Shown: positions 1 to 8,207 of the stretch, piece by piece
Layout: every line of letters starts with the position of its first letter
Position numbering within the stretch: position 1 is the stretch's first letter
Source of the DNA: Oscillospiraceae bacterium
Lineage (GTDB): Bacteria > Bacillota > Clostridia > Oscillospirales > Oscillospiraceae
Assembly: GCA_902778285.1 (NCBI GenBank)
Contig: CACYXC010000001.1
Location: 1 to 64,000, forward strand
Direction of reading: 5' to 3'
DNA: 64,000 nt
Program-made: the position numbers and the translations under genes
Notes under the pieces: model-generated
Told to the model about the DNA's origin: nothing
Database searches by the model: none
What the model saw: only the letters and a program-made list of their open reading frames with translations

Positions 1-21
1 AAATAAAAGGAGGTTTGACTT

Positions 22-477
22 ATGTTGTACATGCCTGGTATTTTTGGTGAGGATCTGATGGATCGTTGGTTCGACGACATGGATCGTGAATTCACCCGGG
101 TGGAAAAGCCCCTTTACGGTCACAACGCCAAGAACCTGATGAAGACGGATGTGCGGGAGAACGATGACGGCTATGAAGTCGATATCGAGCTGCCCGGCTT
201 CCACAAGGACGAGGTCCAGCTCAGCCTGGAGAACGGGTACCTGAAGATCACGGCGGCAAAAGGCCTCGACAAGGATGAAAAGGACAAGAAGACCGGCAAG
301 CTCATCCGCCAGGAGCGCTATGCCGGCAGCATGAGCCGCGGCTTCTATGTGGGCGAGGACCTCACGGAAGAGGATATCAAGGCCAAACTGGAGCACGGTG
401 TCCTGTCGCTGCAGATCCCGAAGAAGGAAGGAAAGCCGCAGCTGCCTGAAAAGAAGTACATCGCCATCGAAGGCTAA
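22..477 (+). CDS. Hsp20/alpha-crystallin small heat shock protein
   Basis: A 151-residue cytoplasmic holdase of the small heat shock protein family, which binds unfolding proteins without ATP and passes them to ATP-dependent chaperones. The alpha-crystallin domain spans about residues 40-140: it opens with DVRENDDGYEVDIELPGF, continues through the ENGYLKITA strand and a GFYVGEDL segment, and ends with HGVLSLQIPKK. The tail carries the family's short IP-containing motif. A consensus AAAGGAGGT lies 8 bases before the ATG, which fixes the start. Its promoter would lie outside the window. A strong hairpin terminator follows, so it appears monocistronic. The length is typical for the family. Sure of family; stress induction is inferred from family knowledge only. 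Confidence 0.93.
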   Translation: MLYMPGIFGEDLMDRWFDDMDREFTRVEKPLYGHNAKNLMKTDVRENDDGYEVDIELPGFHKDEVQLSLENGYLKITAAKGLDKDEKDKKTGKLIRQERYAGSMSRGFYVGEDLTEEDIKAKLEHGVLSLQIPKKEGKPQLPEKKYIAIEG

Positions 478-492
478 TCGATCTCTTGACCG

Positions 493-525
493 CTCCCCAC
501 CAGTCACGGTGGGGAGTTTGCTTTC
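493..525 (+). terminator. Rho-independent terminator after hsp20
   Basis: Perfect 9-bp stem CTCCCCACC/GGTGGGGAG around a 6-base loop, followed by a T-rich tract, 16 bases after the hsp20 stop. Confidence 0.85.
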
Positions 526-680
526 GGGAAGGGAGATGCTGATCATGATGACAAGAAAAGTTATATCTGTGATCCTTTGAATCACTCGCGCTCCATCGCC
601 TCGGCTGACGCCTCGTTGATCGGCGCGAGGGCGGCGCTTCACGGCCGCTTCAGCGTGTCGACACTTTGTCGACACGCTGG

Positions 681-716
681 CCCGCAGGGTGAAAACACCC
701 TGCGGGTTTGTTGTTT
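681..716 (+). terminator. Second terminator-like hairpin
   Basis: 11-bp perfect stem with an AAAA loop followed by a T-rich run. It has no coding sequence upstream other than hsp20, 200 bases away and already terminated. Confidence 0.6.
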
Positions 717-799
717 TCCCTCTGTATCCCGGCAGAGGACTCCGGGCAGGCGCGCAGCCCGTCACGGTTATAGATGAATTTTTCCTTATTTCTGTGGAT

Positions 800-828
800 T
801 TGACGTCTGTTGTATGCTATTCTATAAA
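800..828 (+). promoter_or_regulatory. Sigma-A promoter for the 884 lipoprotein gene
   Basis: TTGACG, 17-base spacer, TATAAA, about 55 bases before the start codon. An AT-rich island in otherwise GC-rich sequence. Confidence 0.65.
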
Positions 829-883
829 AAAACAAATATTGAGCTGAAACGAAGCAGGGTAAGAAGAAAAGGAGAAATGAATC

Positions 884-2371
884 TTGAAAAAACTGATCTG
901 CATGATCCTGGCAGCCAGCATGCTTTTTGCACTGACAGCCTGCGGGGCGTCAAGGCCTGAGGAAAGCGAACCCAAAGCATGGACCCGGCAGGGCACCTTT
1001 GAAGACGAAAACGGCAATCATCTGCTCGTTAACCTCTCCGAGACGGAAGGCTATGAGGGCTGGGGCGTCTCCCTGACGCTGGACGGCGAAACAGTCGGTT
1101 GGATCATCCGACAGGAAGGGAACGCCCTGCGCGGAAACCTGAACGGCTGGGATGAAAAATTAGATCCCTTCAACGTTACCGTTACCGAAGAGGGTGAAAA
1201 CGGCCTCAAGCTCGAAGTCGAGGGCGGCGAGACCTACCATTTCACGCCGATGGATGTACCGAAGGCAACGATCACGGTCACTGTCAACATCGAAGGATGG
1301 GGCCATATCGCGTATGCAGAGGGCGAGGAAGCGCCCGAGATCGATCCGGAGTTCCCGGCGCAGTCGGCCTATATCGGCCTGGCCGAACCTACGGTCCACT
1401 CCTTCCTGGCCGAGCCGGAGACGGGCAACCTCTTTGTAAAATGGACAAAGAACGGAGAGGACTTTTCGACCGAGCCGCAGATCACGCTTCTGCTGGACGA
1501 AAGTGCGGAATACATGGCCGTGTTCGAGGAAGACCCGAACTGGCAGAATCCCGTGATGAACTTCGTGGGGGAGTACCAGTGCGACCGGGCGCATGCCCAG
1601 GTAGAGTGCTTCCGCTATGACGAAGCGTTTATCACCATCGAGTGGGGCAGCAGCGCCTGGGAGCTGACCCGCTGGATCATCGTCGGCAAGCTGGACACCG
1701 ATACGCTGACCATCAGCTATTCCGGCGCCGGCAAAGCAAACCTCGTCTATGACGAGACCGGCGAAGTCAAGAGCGAGGAGTCCGTATATGACGACGGCAC
1801 CGGCACCATCGCCTTCCGTGACGACGGGAGCTTCACCTGGCACGAGGATCAGTCCGAAAGCGGGGAGGATATGGTGTTTGAATGGATCCCGGTCACGGGC
1901 GACAGTTCCGCAGCCATGCCCAATCCGTGGACGGAGACCGACAGTGCGCAGGGCGCCGCGGAAGGCGCCGGCGTTGGCTATTTCACACTTCCGGAAGCCG
2001 GCATGGTGACAGACGGAGGCCCGATCGGCTGGGATAACTACCGCTATATGGATCTGCTTGCCGAGGCAAACGGCTACGTCGGCGCCGCGGAGCTTACGGT
2101 ACGAAAGGGCGTGAACCGGCCGGATCATGAGGTGAGCTACGACACGTCCGATGTGTCCGGCGATTATACCGCCTATGCATATGATTGGACGATCGAGGCA
2201 GGTGAATGGCAAATCCGCTGCTTTGGCAGCGAGGAGGGCCGTACGATGAAAGCGATCTGGTCCTCTGACAACTTCAGCTATTGTATTCTGGTTCGCGGTC
2301 AGGGCGATATCCGGGATGTCTACGGCCTCGGCTCTGATGACATCGCGGCTCTCGTCGGTGCGATCGAATAG
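884..2371 (+). CDS. Large secreted lipoprotein with a bacterial-repeat-like domain
   Basis: 495 residues, function unknown. The N-terminus is a lipoprotein signal: two lysines, a hydrophobic stretch and the lipobox LTAC with the lipidated cysteine near residue 20, so it should be anchored outside the cell membrane. The start is a TTG preceded by AAGGAGA; the signal peptide begins directly there, which supports the start. Residues about 130-215 (ATITVTVNIEGWGHIAYAEG ... KWTKNGEDF ... YMAVFEED) resemble the divergent InlB/SHIRT-like 'bacterial repeat' beta fold. The rest is acidic, Trp- and Gly-rich beta-type sequence with no catalytic motif visible. A predicted promoter lies upstream; no terminator was found before the next gene. 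It may bind a ligand at the surface, which is inference. Confidence 0.85.
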   Translation: MKKLICMILAASMLFALTACGASRPEESEPKAWTRQGTFEDENGNHLLVNLSETEGYEGWGVSLTLDGETVGWIIRQEGNALRGNLNGWDEKLDPFNVTVTEEGENGLKLEVEGGETYHFTPMDVPKATITVTVNIEGWGHIAYAEGEEAPEIDPEFPAQSAYIGLAEPTVHSFLAEPETGNLFVKWTKNGEDFSTEPQITLLLDESAEYMAVFEEDPNWQNPVMNFVGEYQCDRAHAQVECFRYDEAFITIEWGSSAWELTRWIIVGKLDTDTLTISYSGAGKANLVYDETGEVKSEESVYDDGTGTIAFRDDGSFTWHEDQSESGEDMVFEWIPVTGDSSAAMPNPWTETDSAQGAAEGAGVGYFTLPEAGMVTDGGPIGWDNYRYMDLLAEANGYVGAAELTVRKGVNRPDHEVSYDTSDVSGDYTAYAYDWTIEAGEWQIRCFGSEEGRTMKAIWSSDNFSYCILVRGQGDIRDVYGLGSDDIAALVGAIE

Positions 2372-2541
2372 GAAGCAAAGCAGCCGGCCACAGCCTTTCG
2401 TCGGGTTCCTGGACATCTATGCGGCCAAAGAGGGCGGTATGTACCTTGCGCCGAGGGGACAGCGCCTGCATCTGGCAGGACGAGCAGAGCGCAGCCCCGG
2501 AATCTCGTCAATGTCCACCGTTTACTTGGGGGGAACGAATC

Positions 2542-3301
2542 ATGTCAAAGATTCAAGATCTGAAGCAAAGCAATGCCCCCGGCTGGTTTTTCTCTTTTGT
2601 TCAGGTTGGGTTTTGGATGAGCTTCTGCATCAGCGTAAGCTTTGCGGCCGTATATCTCCAGGCGCTTGGATATTCCAACGCTATGCTGGGACTCATTCTG
2701 GCGCTCGGCAGCGTAATGGGCATCGTTACCGCAATTTCTCTGGCGGATTGGATTGACCGGGATCGGAGGATCACAGCAAAGAAACTGATCCCGTGGGTTT
2801 TGGGGCTTCAAACAGCCTCCGTGGCAATCCTGCTCCTGACGGATGCACAATGCCTTGCGGTATCCGCCGCTTTTGTGGCATATATCGGCTTTTGCACAAC
2901 GGTCAACAATCTGAACCTGAAGCTTTATGCAGATGCGGATCACGCCGGTTTCCGCATAAACTACGGCTTTTCACGCGGAATCGGTTCCCTGGCGTATGTG
3001 CTCATATCCGTGGCGCTGGGACTGCTGATGGAAAGAGTCTCATACCGTGTGCTGCCGGTTCTCGGGCTGATTCTGTGCGTCGTCCAGTATCTCGCATGCC
3101 TGCGCTTTACGCATTTCGTGAGCGATGAAAAGAAAGCGGCTCCCTTTGGAGAACGAAACTCCACGCTTACCGCTTTCCCGAAAAACAATCCGCGGTATTC
3201 GCTTCTCCTGGCGGGAGTCGTTCTAAGGATTGGAGCCCTTTGATGACCTGACGATGATGAGTCTTGCTTATTATGGGCCGTCGGAACAAACGGATTCATA
3301 A
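2542..3301 (+). pseudogene. Truncated and frameshifted MFS transporter
   Basis: From ATG 2542 (preceded by GGGGGG) the frame encodes about 233 residues of a major facilitator: MSKIQDLKQ, then hydrophobic segments typical of six to seven helices and the loop-2/3 region LADWIDRD. It stops at 3241-3243 shortly after KNNPRYSLLLAGVV, where a full MFS protein (about 400 residues) would begin its second half. A +1 frame continues past the stop as PFDDLTMMSLAYYG and ends at 3301, which suggests a frameshift plus loss of the C-terminal half. Without the second six helices it is not expected to transport. The substrate cannot be told. Confidence 0.7.
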
Positions 3302-3462
3302 TCAGATCCGAGCGTCTGTAGAAATCTGTATTTAGCCGCAGCTGTCCTGGTTCGGCATCTCCTGCGCATAAAAAGCGGCGCAGATGACGGTGCAAAGCAA
3401 GGACCGGATCGTGTTCGGGCTTACGTGCGGGATGGAGATTGAAGCATAAACCCGTGCGAGAG

Positions 3463-3494
3463 AAGCGCTTCACAGTTTTGTGAGGCGCTTTTTT
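3463..3494 (+). terminator. Rho-independent terminator
   Basis: 12-bp stem AAGCGCTTCACA/TGTGAGGCGCTT with one G-T wobble, then six Ts. It closes the remnant region downstream of the broken transporter. Confidence 0.75.
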
Positions 3495-3523
3495 GCATAT
3501 TATGTATCGGAAAATGGAGAATA

Positions 3524-3552
3524 TTCCGAAACACATCGATATATGGTATACT
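3524..3552 (+). promoter_or_regulatory. Possible promoter for the 3649 lipoprotein gene
   Basis: TTCCGA, 17-base spacer, TATACT. The -35 is a weak match; a second TATACT occurs near 3608 without a good -35. Confidence 0.4.
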
Positions 3553-3648
3553 GCATCTAATCCTTATGTTTAAGAATTCTTCAGGAGCCTTCTATAGGAT
3601 GTTCTGATATACTGGTATGTGTAAAACCACGTATAAGAGGTGTTCTGT

Positions 3649-5109
3649 TTGAAAAAACTGTTTGTCTCAGCCGCAAGCATTCTTCTTTGTATCCTGTTAT
3701 TATGTGCATGCAATGCGAAACCGACAAGCAATAGCTCATCTACAACCAATCTTGAAATACAACCTCCGATACCAGAAGAATCAGCTGCTGCGGCTTCATC
3801 CGATTATCTTCCTGAAAAAAAACCAGAATTGCCTTTTGAAGCGTGGCCTACAGAGCTTTGGCCGGACGCATTCCAAGGACTTGATTATGATAAACAGAAA
3901 GCACTGCTGGATGAAAACCGCTCGCTCTGGGCTTTCCATGATCCATATCTTACGCCATGGTACTATGTTTATACGGATTTTGACCGAAATGGAAGATTGG
4001 AGGTCGTTGCGGTCAGTACCAAGGGCAGCGTGCTTACCTACGCTCACTGCTGGGAAGTGAATGCCGACCTGACCGGGATCGAAAACTGCTGTCCAAATTC
4101 AACAGAACCCGATAATTCGCGTCTGTGGCCAGAGATTTGGATGACTAGTGCTTCTATTGTTTACCATGATCGCGAAAATAACTTATGGTATTTCCCATGC
4201 CAGGATTTGGACCTTGCTGAGAACGAAGAGTTTTACACTCAAAGCCTTCTGGTTCTCCACAACGGAAATGCAGAATGGGAAGAGTTGGCTTATAAGGATG
4301 TGACATGGCACGACGGTGACATTATGGAGTGTTCCTTCAGGGATTCACAAGGCAACATCATTACGGAAGAAGACTCTGAAGCCGCTGTAGAGCGGCGCTG
4401 TGGTGGAATGGAAGCATCGCGGCTCATCCTCATGTGGACAAAAGTGAACGGAGCTGAGCCATTGGGAGGCTCACTTCCAGAAATGATTTCAGACGGGGCT
4501 TCTGAGGTGCTGACCTCGATGCTGTCCTCTACCTCAGGTTACCTGCTGAAGAAGGGTTACCCGGCAGCGGGACAAATGCAAAGCACCCTGTTTCGCACAG
4601 ATGACGGCCAGACTTGGAATCTCGTCAGAGAACTTCATGACGATGTTCACAATTTCCCAAAGCAATTATATTTCTGGAGCGAAAACGATGGTATAATCTT
4701 GACGGATTACCACGGCTATAGCGAATGTGTTTACAGGACGCAGGACGGCGGAAAGACTTGGGATCCCGTTACAGTCGATTTGCCTCCTGAAATATCTGAA
4801 GTTATCTCCGGATACAGCTATCTGGAAGGGGAAAATGTGATAATGCATGATGCAGGGGCTATTATTGTCGAACTATCTGCTCATTTCGAATGGCAGGATC
4901 CACGTAAATTCTCCGTGCGGATAGATGATGGAGTCAGTTCCACTTACTTTGATGATATGGGATCAGGGCTGGTTCTGTCCAATGATAATGGAAAAACCTG
5001 CGACGTCTGGTTTGGAGTATATAAAGTATCTGCATTTGAAAAAACGATTGGAGAATATAACCCGAATACTGGTGTACTTCACTTTACGGCACAGGATGGG
5101 GATGGATAA
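3649..5109 (+). CDS. Secreted lipoprotein with Asp-box (BNR-like) repeats, ended by a premature stop
   Basis: About 486 residues. The start is taken as TTG 3649 (MKKLFVSAAS) with AGAGGTG 8 bases upstream; an in-frame GTG nine bases earlier has no proper ribosome site. A lipoprotein signal ends in LLLCAC. The mid-to-late part contains Asp-box-like motifs of beta-propellers: TDDGQTWN, TQDGGKTWD and a degenerate SNDNGKTCD, with Trp-rich strands between. It is probably an extracellular beta-propeller-type binding protein, substrate unknown. Base composition is clearly more AT-rich than the genes after 8.2 kb, which suggests acquisition by transfer. The TAA at 5107-5109 interrupts a frame that plainly continues to 5226. 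Confidence 0.8.
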   Translation: MKKLFVSAASILLCILLLCACNAKPTSNSSSTTNLEIQPPIPEESAAAASSDYLPEKKPELPFEAWPTELWPDAFQGLDYDKQKALLDENRSLWAFHDPYLTPWYYVYTDFDRNGRLEVVAVSTKGSVLTYAHCWEVNADLTGIENCCPNSTEPDNSRLWPEIWMTSASIVYHDRENNLWYFPCQDLDLAENEEFYTQSLLVLHNGNAEWEELAYKDVTWHDGDIMECSFRDSQGNIITEEDSEAAVERRCGGMEASRLILMWTKVNGAEPLGGSLPEMISDGASEVLTSMLSSTSGYLLKKGYPAAGQMQSTLFRTDDGQTWNLVRELHDDVHNFPKQLYFWSENDGIILTDYHGYSECVYRTQDGGKTWDPVTVDLPPEISEVISGYSYLEGENVIMHDAGAIIVELSAHFEWQDPRKFSVRIDDGVSSTYFDDMGSGLVLSNDNGKTCDVWFGVYKVSAFEKTIGEYNPNTGVLHFTAQDGDG

Positions 5110-5226
5110 TCAGTTCAGGCAGAGGTGAGAACAGAAGGCAACCATTTGGTTGTAACGATTACCAATTGGGATTATGAAGAATACCTTCCAAACGGGACAG
5201 AACTTGTTTTTTACAAACACAATTAG
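5110..5226 (+). other. In-frame C-terminal extension beyond the stop of the 3649 gene
   Basis: In exactly the same frame, after TAA, 38 more codons run to a TAG at 5224-5226. They encode a well-formed beta-strand-rich tail (VQAEVRTEGNHLVVTITNW, then DYEEYLPNGTELVFYKHN). Codon use matches the preceding gene and a terminator follows immediately after the TAG. This is best read as the original C-terminus cut off by a nonsense mutation, a sequencing error, or (less likely) stop readthrough. Confidence 0.65.
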
Positions 5227-5233
5227 ATATATC

Positions 5234-5272
5234 AGCGCCTCTTCCTTTTTCTGAAGAGGCGCTCGTTTTTTG
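5234..5272 (+). terminator. Rho-independent terminator
   Basis: Stem AGCGCCTCTTC/GAAGAGGCGCT, then a T-rich tail. It sits 8 bases after the TAG at 5226, not after the premature stop. Confidence 0.85.
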
Positions 5273-5313
5273 CCTGTACGCACAATCGTTTGCGGGTTTG
5301 AACCCAACGATAG

Positions 5314-5349
5314 TGAACCCAGGCTGTTTTTGGGTTCAGCCTGGGTTCA
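5314..5349. repeat. Perfect 13-bp inverted repeat between convergent genes
   Basis: TGAACCCAGGCTG and its exact complement around a 10-base spacer. No T run on the + side; it may act as a 3' stabilising or terminating hairpin for the minus-strand operon. Confidence 0.5.
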
Positions 5350-5410
5350 TCGTGTGCTTGTATCAATTTCCCTCGGAAGGGGATATGTTTCTTTTCATGC
5401 CGTCAGCCCC

Positions 5411-5968
5411 CTATCGGGAAAAGTGCTCTGCAAGCCGTTCCAGAAGGACCTTCGCCTCCTTAACGACATCGTCATTCCCGTTGTGTTTTACAAGAGAAGC
5501 CAGCATTTTCTCCAGTTCTCCAAGGTATACGGGCCCCTGCTCGTTTTCATTGTCTTCGGATATCTGTGTATTGCTTCCGGAGCGCCATGGGGCCATGCCG
5601 CGGATTGCTCTGTCTGCAAGTGAAGGAAAGTTATCATTCATACACGTCAGCATCCTGCGGATCTGGATATCATCCTCTGAATCAAAAAGCTCTTCTATCA
5701 GATCGGTGCCCCATTCCAGACACTTCTTTTCCAGAAGGCCATACCTGTCCGAAAAATGCCCGAATGGGCCGTTTGTTTCTTCCAGGCTGACGATATTTGT
5801 TATTTCGCTTTTGCAGAACAAAATCGGGACAAGAACCAGCGCCTCCTCATTTTGGCCGTATTCATGGAATACGTATTCCTCTCCGCAATAAGATACGACC
5901 CCTTCATATACCTCGCCCGAAGATGTGGTGATCCTTACGCACTTATCATCAAAGCTTTTAAGGTTCAT
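5411..5968 (-). CDS. Hypothetical protein with an N-terminal Sm-like segment
   Basis: 185 residues, not recognised with certainty. Residues about 3-55 (DDKCVRITTSSGEVYEGVVS ... FHEYGQ) have the pattern of a short Sm/LSm-type beta barrel, in which 'V.I.T.SGEVYEGVV' forms the first strands. The remainder is acidic and helical (GLLEKKCLEW, IEELFDSEDD, LEKMLASLVKHNG). No signal or membrane segment. Its ATG overlaps the stop of the upstream acetyltransferase by four bases (ATGA), implying translational coupling in the minus-strand operon. It could be a small adaptor or RNA/peptide-binding protein; this is inference. Confidence 0.7.
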   Translation of the reverse strand: MNLKSFDDKCVRITTSSGEVYEGVVSYCGEEYVFHEYGQNEEALVLVPILFCKSEITNIVSLEETNGPFGHFSDRYGLLEKKCLEWGTDLIEELFDSEDDIQIRRMLTCMNDNFPSLADRAIRGMAPWRSGSNTQISEDNENEQGPVYLGELEKMLASLVKHNGNDDVVKEAKVLLERLAEHFSR

Positions 5969-6534
5969 AACTCTCTCAGAACTTTAGCCGGAACTCCGGC
6001 GGCCATCACATTGGCGGGAATATCATGCGTGACTACTGCTCCGGCGGCAATGATTGAATTGTCGCCGATCGTCACGCCCTTGGTGATCACGACATTCGCG
6101 CCTATCCAGACACGGGAGCCGATGCGGATCGGCGCCGGATGCAGGATATGTCTCTTTTCCGGATCAATGTCGTGGTCCAACGTGGCCAGCACGGTGTTAT
6201 GGCCGATGAACGTCCCGTCTCCGATGACGATCCCGCCCTGGTCCTGGAACTTGCAGCCGGCGTTAATAAAAACGTTGTTCCCGACGGCGATGTTCTTCCC
6301 AAAATCCGTATAAAAGGGTGTTTCTATTCTCACGCCTTCACCGACGGGCTTTGCCGTGATCCTGGTAAACAGCCCCGTGATCTCATTCTCGTCTTCGTGC
6401 CATACGTTGTTCATTTCAAACAGCAGACGCCGGTTTTCCTGAATATACGCGCGCATGGACGCAACGATCTCGGGATCGTCACCAAACGAACCGCCGTTAT
6501 CAAACCAGTCGAGCAGTTTTTCAAGCTTCATCAT
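5965..6534 (-). CDS. Maltose/galactoside-type sugar O-acetyltransferase
   Basis: 189 residues, the usual length of the LacA/Maa family of acetyl-CoA-dependent O-acetyltransferases. An N-terminal helical lead-in (residues 1-60) is followed by left-handed beta-helix hexapeptide repeats: NIAVGNNVFINAG, IVIGDGTFIGHN, PIRIGSRVWIGAN, GVTIGDNSIIAAG, and the closing GVPAKVLREL. The active-site region LDHDIDPEKRH with its histidines is present. Cytoplasmic. The start ATG 6534 has GAGGGA upstream. It lies 30 bases after the PrsW-like gene and overlaps the next gene by four bases. The natural substrate is unknown. Confidence 0.9.
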   Translation of the reverse strand: MMKLEKLLDWFDNGGSFGDDPEIVASMRAYIQENRRLLFEMNNVWHEDENEITGLFTRITAKPVGEGVRIETPFYTDFGKNIAVGNNVFINAGCKFQDQGGIVIGDGTFIGHNTVLATLDHDIDPEKRHILHPAPIRIGSRVWIGANVVITKGVTIGDNSIIAAGAVVTHDIPANVMAAGVPAKVLREL

Positions 6535-6564
6535 ATCTGTTCCCTCAAAAGCACGGCCAAAGCG

Positions 6565-7374
6565 TCATGCCCCGTGTTTTTCTGCCTCTTCGGCCATATT
6601 CTCATCTGTGCCTGCACAATCGGGCTCCTGACGGATCAGCTTCATCAGCGACAGCTTTTCCGCACTCTTTTTGAACCGGTTGAGAAATATGATCTGGAGA
6701 ACGAACATGACGACGGTTCCGAGCACGCCGATGGTAATCCCGATCATGACGGTATCGTCATCTTCAGCGCGCAGATACATGTTCGTTGCCGTACACGCAT
6801 CATAAATCGTGTGCATGGCAATGGGAACGAGGAAGGCCAGAACATAACTCCAGCCAGCGGCCCCCTTGCCGGTAAGCCTTTGATATTTCGCTCTGCCGAG
6901 GAAATAGGCCATGGCCATGCTGAAGAGCATGTGAAGCGCTATCAAAATAAGCCGGAAGATCATGCTTGCGAGATCGGAAGCGTAGAGATACTCCTCAAAT
7001 ACGGTGAAACCGAATCCGACGGCCGCACCCAACAGGACATACTCGTAGACGTTTTTAATCTTTTTGCGAAAAATGAGCAATCCAAGGAGTATCATCAGAA
7101 ACTTGCTCAGTTCCTCCGGAAGACCTGCCGTGATACATGCGCTGACTGCGGACTGTACCCACAGAGGATGCGCTTCTCGGACGTATCCCGCATTTACGAG
7201 GAGCGCGGCGGAGCCGAGAAAAAGCGGAACAGACAGCACCGTTGACACCACACCCAGTCCGATCGGGACGAACGCCTGTGCTCCCGTGATCGGTTCGGGA
7301 AGCTCTCTTCCGAGCATCCTTTTATACAGAATTCCCAGTACCGCAATGGATACTGCCATCGAAAGCATCTCCAT
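6565..7374 (-). CDS. PrsW-type intramembrane glutamic protease
   Basis: 269 residues with about seven to eight membrane helices. The family signature is visible: EE near residues 87-88 in GLPEELSKF, a second acidic motif FEEYLY near 127-130, a His near 148 (ALHMLFSMAMAYFLG) and a His near 188 (MHTIYDA). PrsW of Bacillus starts release of sigma-W by cutting the anti-sigma factor RsiW. Here no anti-sigma gene is adjacent, so the substrate is unknown. The ATG has AGGAGG 9 bases upstream. First gene of a three-gene minus-strand operon. The C-terminus is a charged cytoplasmic tail. Confidence 0.85.
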   Translation of the reverse strand: MEMLSMAVSIAVLGILYKRMLGRELPEPITGAQAFVPIGLGVVSTVLSVPLFLGSAALLVNAGYVREAHPLWVQSAVSACITAGLPEELSKFLMILLGLLIFRKKIKNVYEYVLLGAAVGFGFTVFEEYLYASDLASMIFRLILIALHMLFSMAMAYFLGRAKYQRLTGKGAAGWSYVLAFLVPIAMHTIYDACTATNMYLRAEDDDTVMIGITIGVLGTVVMFVLQIIFLNRFKKSAEKLSLMKLIRQEPDCAGTDENMAEEAEKHGA

Positions 7375-7683
7375 AAACTGCCTCCTGTCTCATATTCCTG
7401 CCATAATGATTATCTGGTGGCGTTCCGCCGGGCAGCTTTGCCGCTCAGCAAAACAGCCCTGCTGTTTTGCCATATATTTATTGCAATGAGCATCGCGCAA
7501 ATGACGGAAGCCATCACTTGCCGCAAACCTGTCGTTTGGCGGAGAATATCAGCATCGCAGCGCTCGACAAATCAATCTTATCAGACAGCCGTCATTTTGA
7601 AAAGAGCATAAGCGCTGCGGCGGCGGCCGGTCCTTGACAGATAACGCCGGATACTTCATTTACCCGGTGCACCTTCGGATCCT

Positions 7684-7797
7684 TCAGGCTTGCTTTCGAG
7701 CCATACCGCACAACATAACAAACAGAACAATAGCCAGCCCATACATGATAAGCGGCGTAAGGACGCCTTTTTGGATGGAAAGACTAACAGTATCCGA
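7684..7797 (-). pseudogene. Possible C-terminal remnant of a membrane protein
   Basis: The minus strand reads about 37 open codons ending in TGA, with a clean membrane helix (LIMYGLAIVLFVMLCGM) closed by basic residues. There is no start codon with a ribosome site and an in-frame stop precedes it. Weak evidence; it may be chance. Confidence 0.25.
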
Positions 7798-8138
7798 TTA
7801 TAATGCTGTTACACGGTTTATTCAAGTGCCGGGATTCCGGCAGGAAACGAGCTGTGATTCACGGAATCCCGAGCGATGCGTGTGCAGGACTTTGCCTTTC
7901 TGCCAATTTCCTTTTCCGATTCCAGACATAAGGCTTTGAATTGGAGAGGACGCGCAGCGGCGTGAGCGGGCTTTCGTGCCTCAGCACGGAAGCGAGACGA
8001 TGCGAAGCCTGCGTGGACGACAATATGCCTGCGATCTTCGCCTTGCCTGACACAATTCTGTCTCGGAATCTTTTGAAAGCTTCTTATCAGATATCAGTAT
8101 AAACCCTGCAGGCGGGGCGGAAACGGGACAAGACGCGC

Positions 8139-8167
8139 TTGTCAAATGCGGCGGCGTGTGGTAAGAT
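8139..8167 (+). promoter_or_regulatory. Promoter for the DMT transporter gene
   Basis: TTGTCA, 17-base spacer, TAAGAT, about 40 bases before the start codon at 8208. Confidence 0.55.
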
Positions 8168-8207
8168 ACCGTGGAGTGAAATAAGAAAAGTGAGGAAACA
8201 ACTGGAT

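Larger units (their letters stand above)
478..883. other. Intergenic region with two further hairpins
   Basis: No convincing gene. Besides the hsp20 terminator it holds a perfect 12-bp inverted repeat at 652-678 (AGCGTGTCGACA, CTT, TGTCGACACGCT) and directly after it a second terminator-like hairpin at 681-716 (CCCGCAGGGTG, AAAA, CACCCTGCGGG, then TTTGTTGTTTT). Two stacked hairpins without an associated coding region suggest either the 3' end of a small RNA or a remnant of a lost gene's terminator. Confidence 0.6.
3302..3648. other. Intergenic: transporter remnant, terminator and promoter
   Basis: No intact gene. It holds probable decayed transporter DNA, the terminator at 3463-3494, and a promoter-like pair at 3524-3552. 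Confidence 0.5.
7375..8207. other. 833-bp region without an intact gene
   Basis: No credible coding region spans it. A minus-strand remnant is noted at 7684-7797, and the promoter of the downstream transporter at 8139-8167. The rest shows no clear hairpin, repeat or RNA gene. Confidence 0.5.

Noticed and set aside
7859..8053. 64-codon minus-strand frame (MSGKAKIAGILSSTQASHRL)
   Set aside because: No ribosome site, and low confidence that this is protein rather than a decayed or repeated intergenic sequence.
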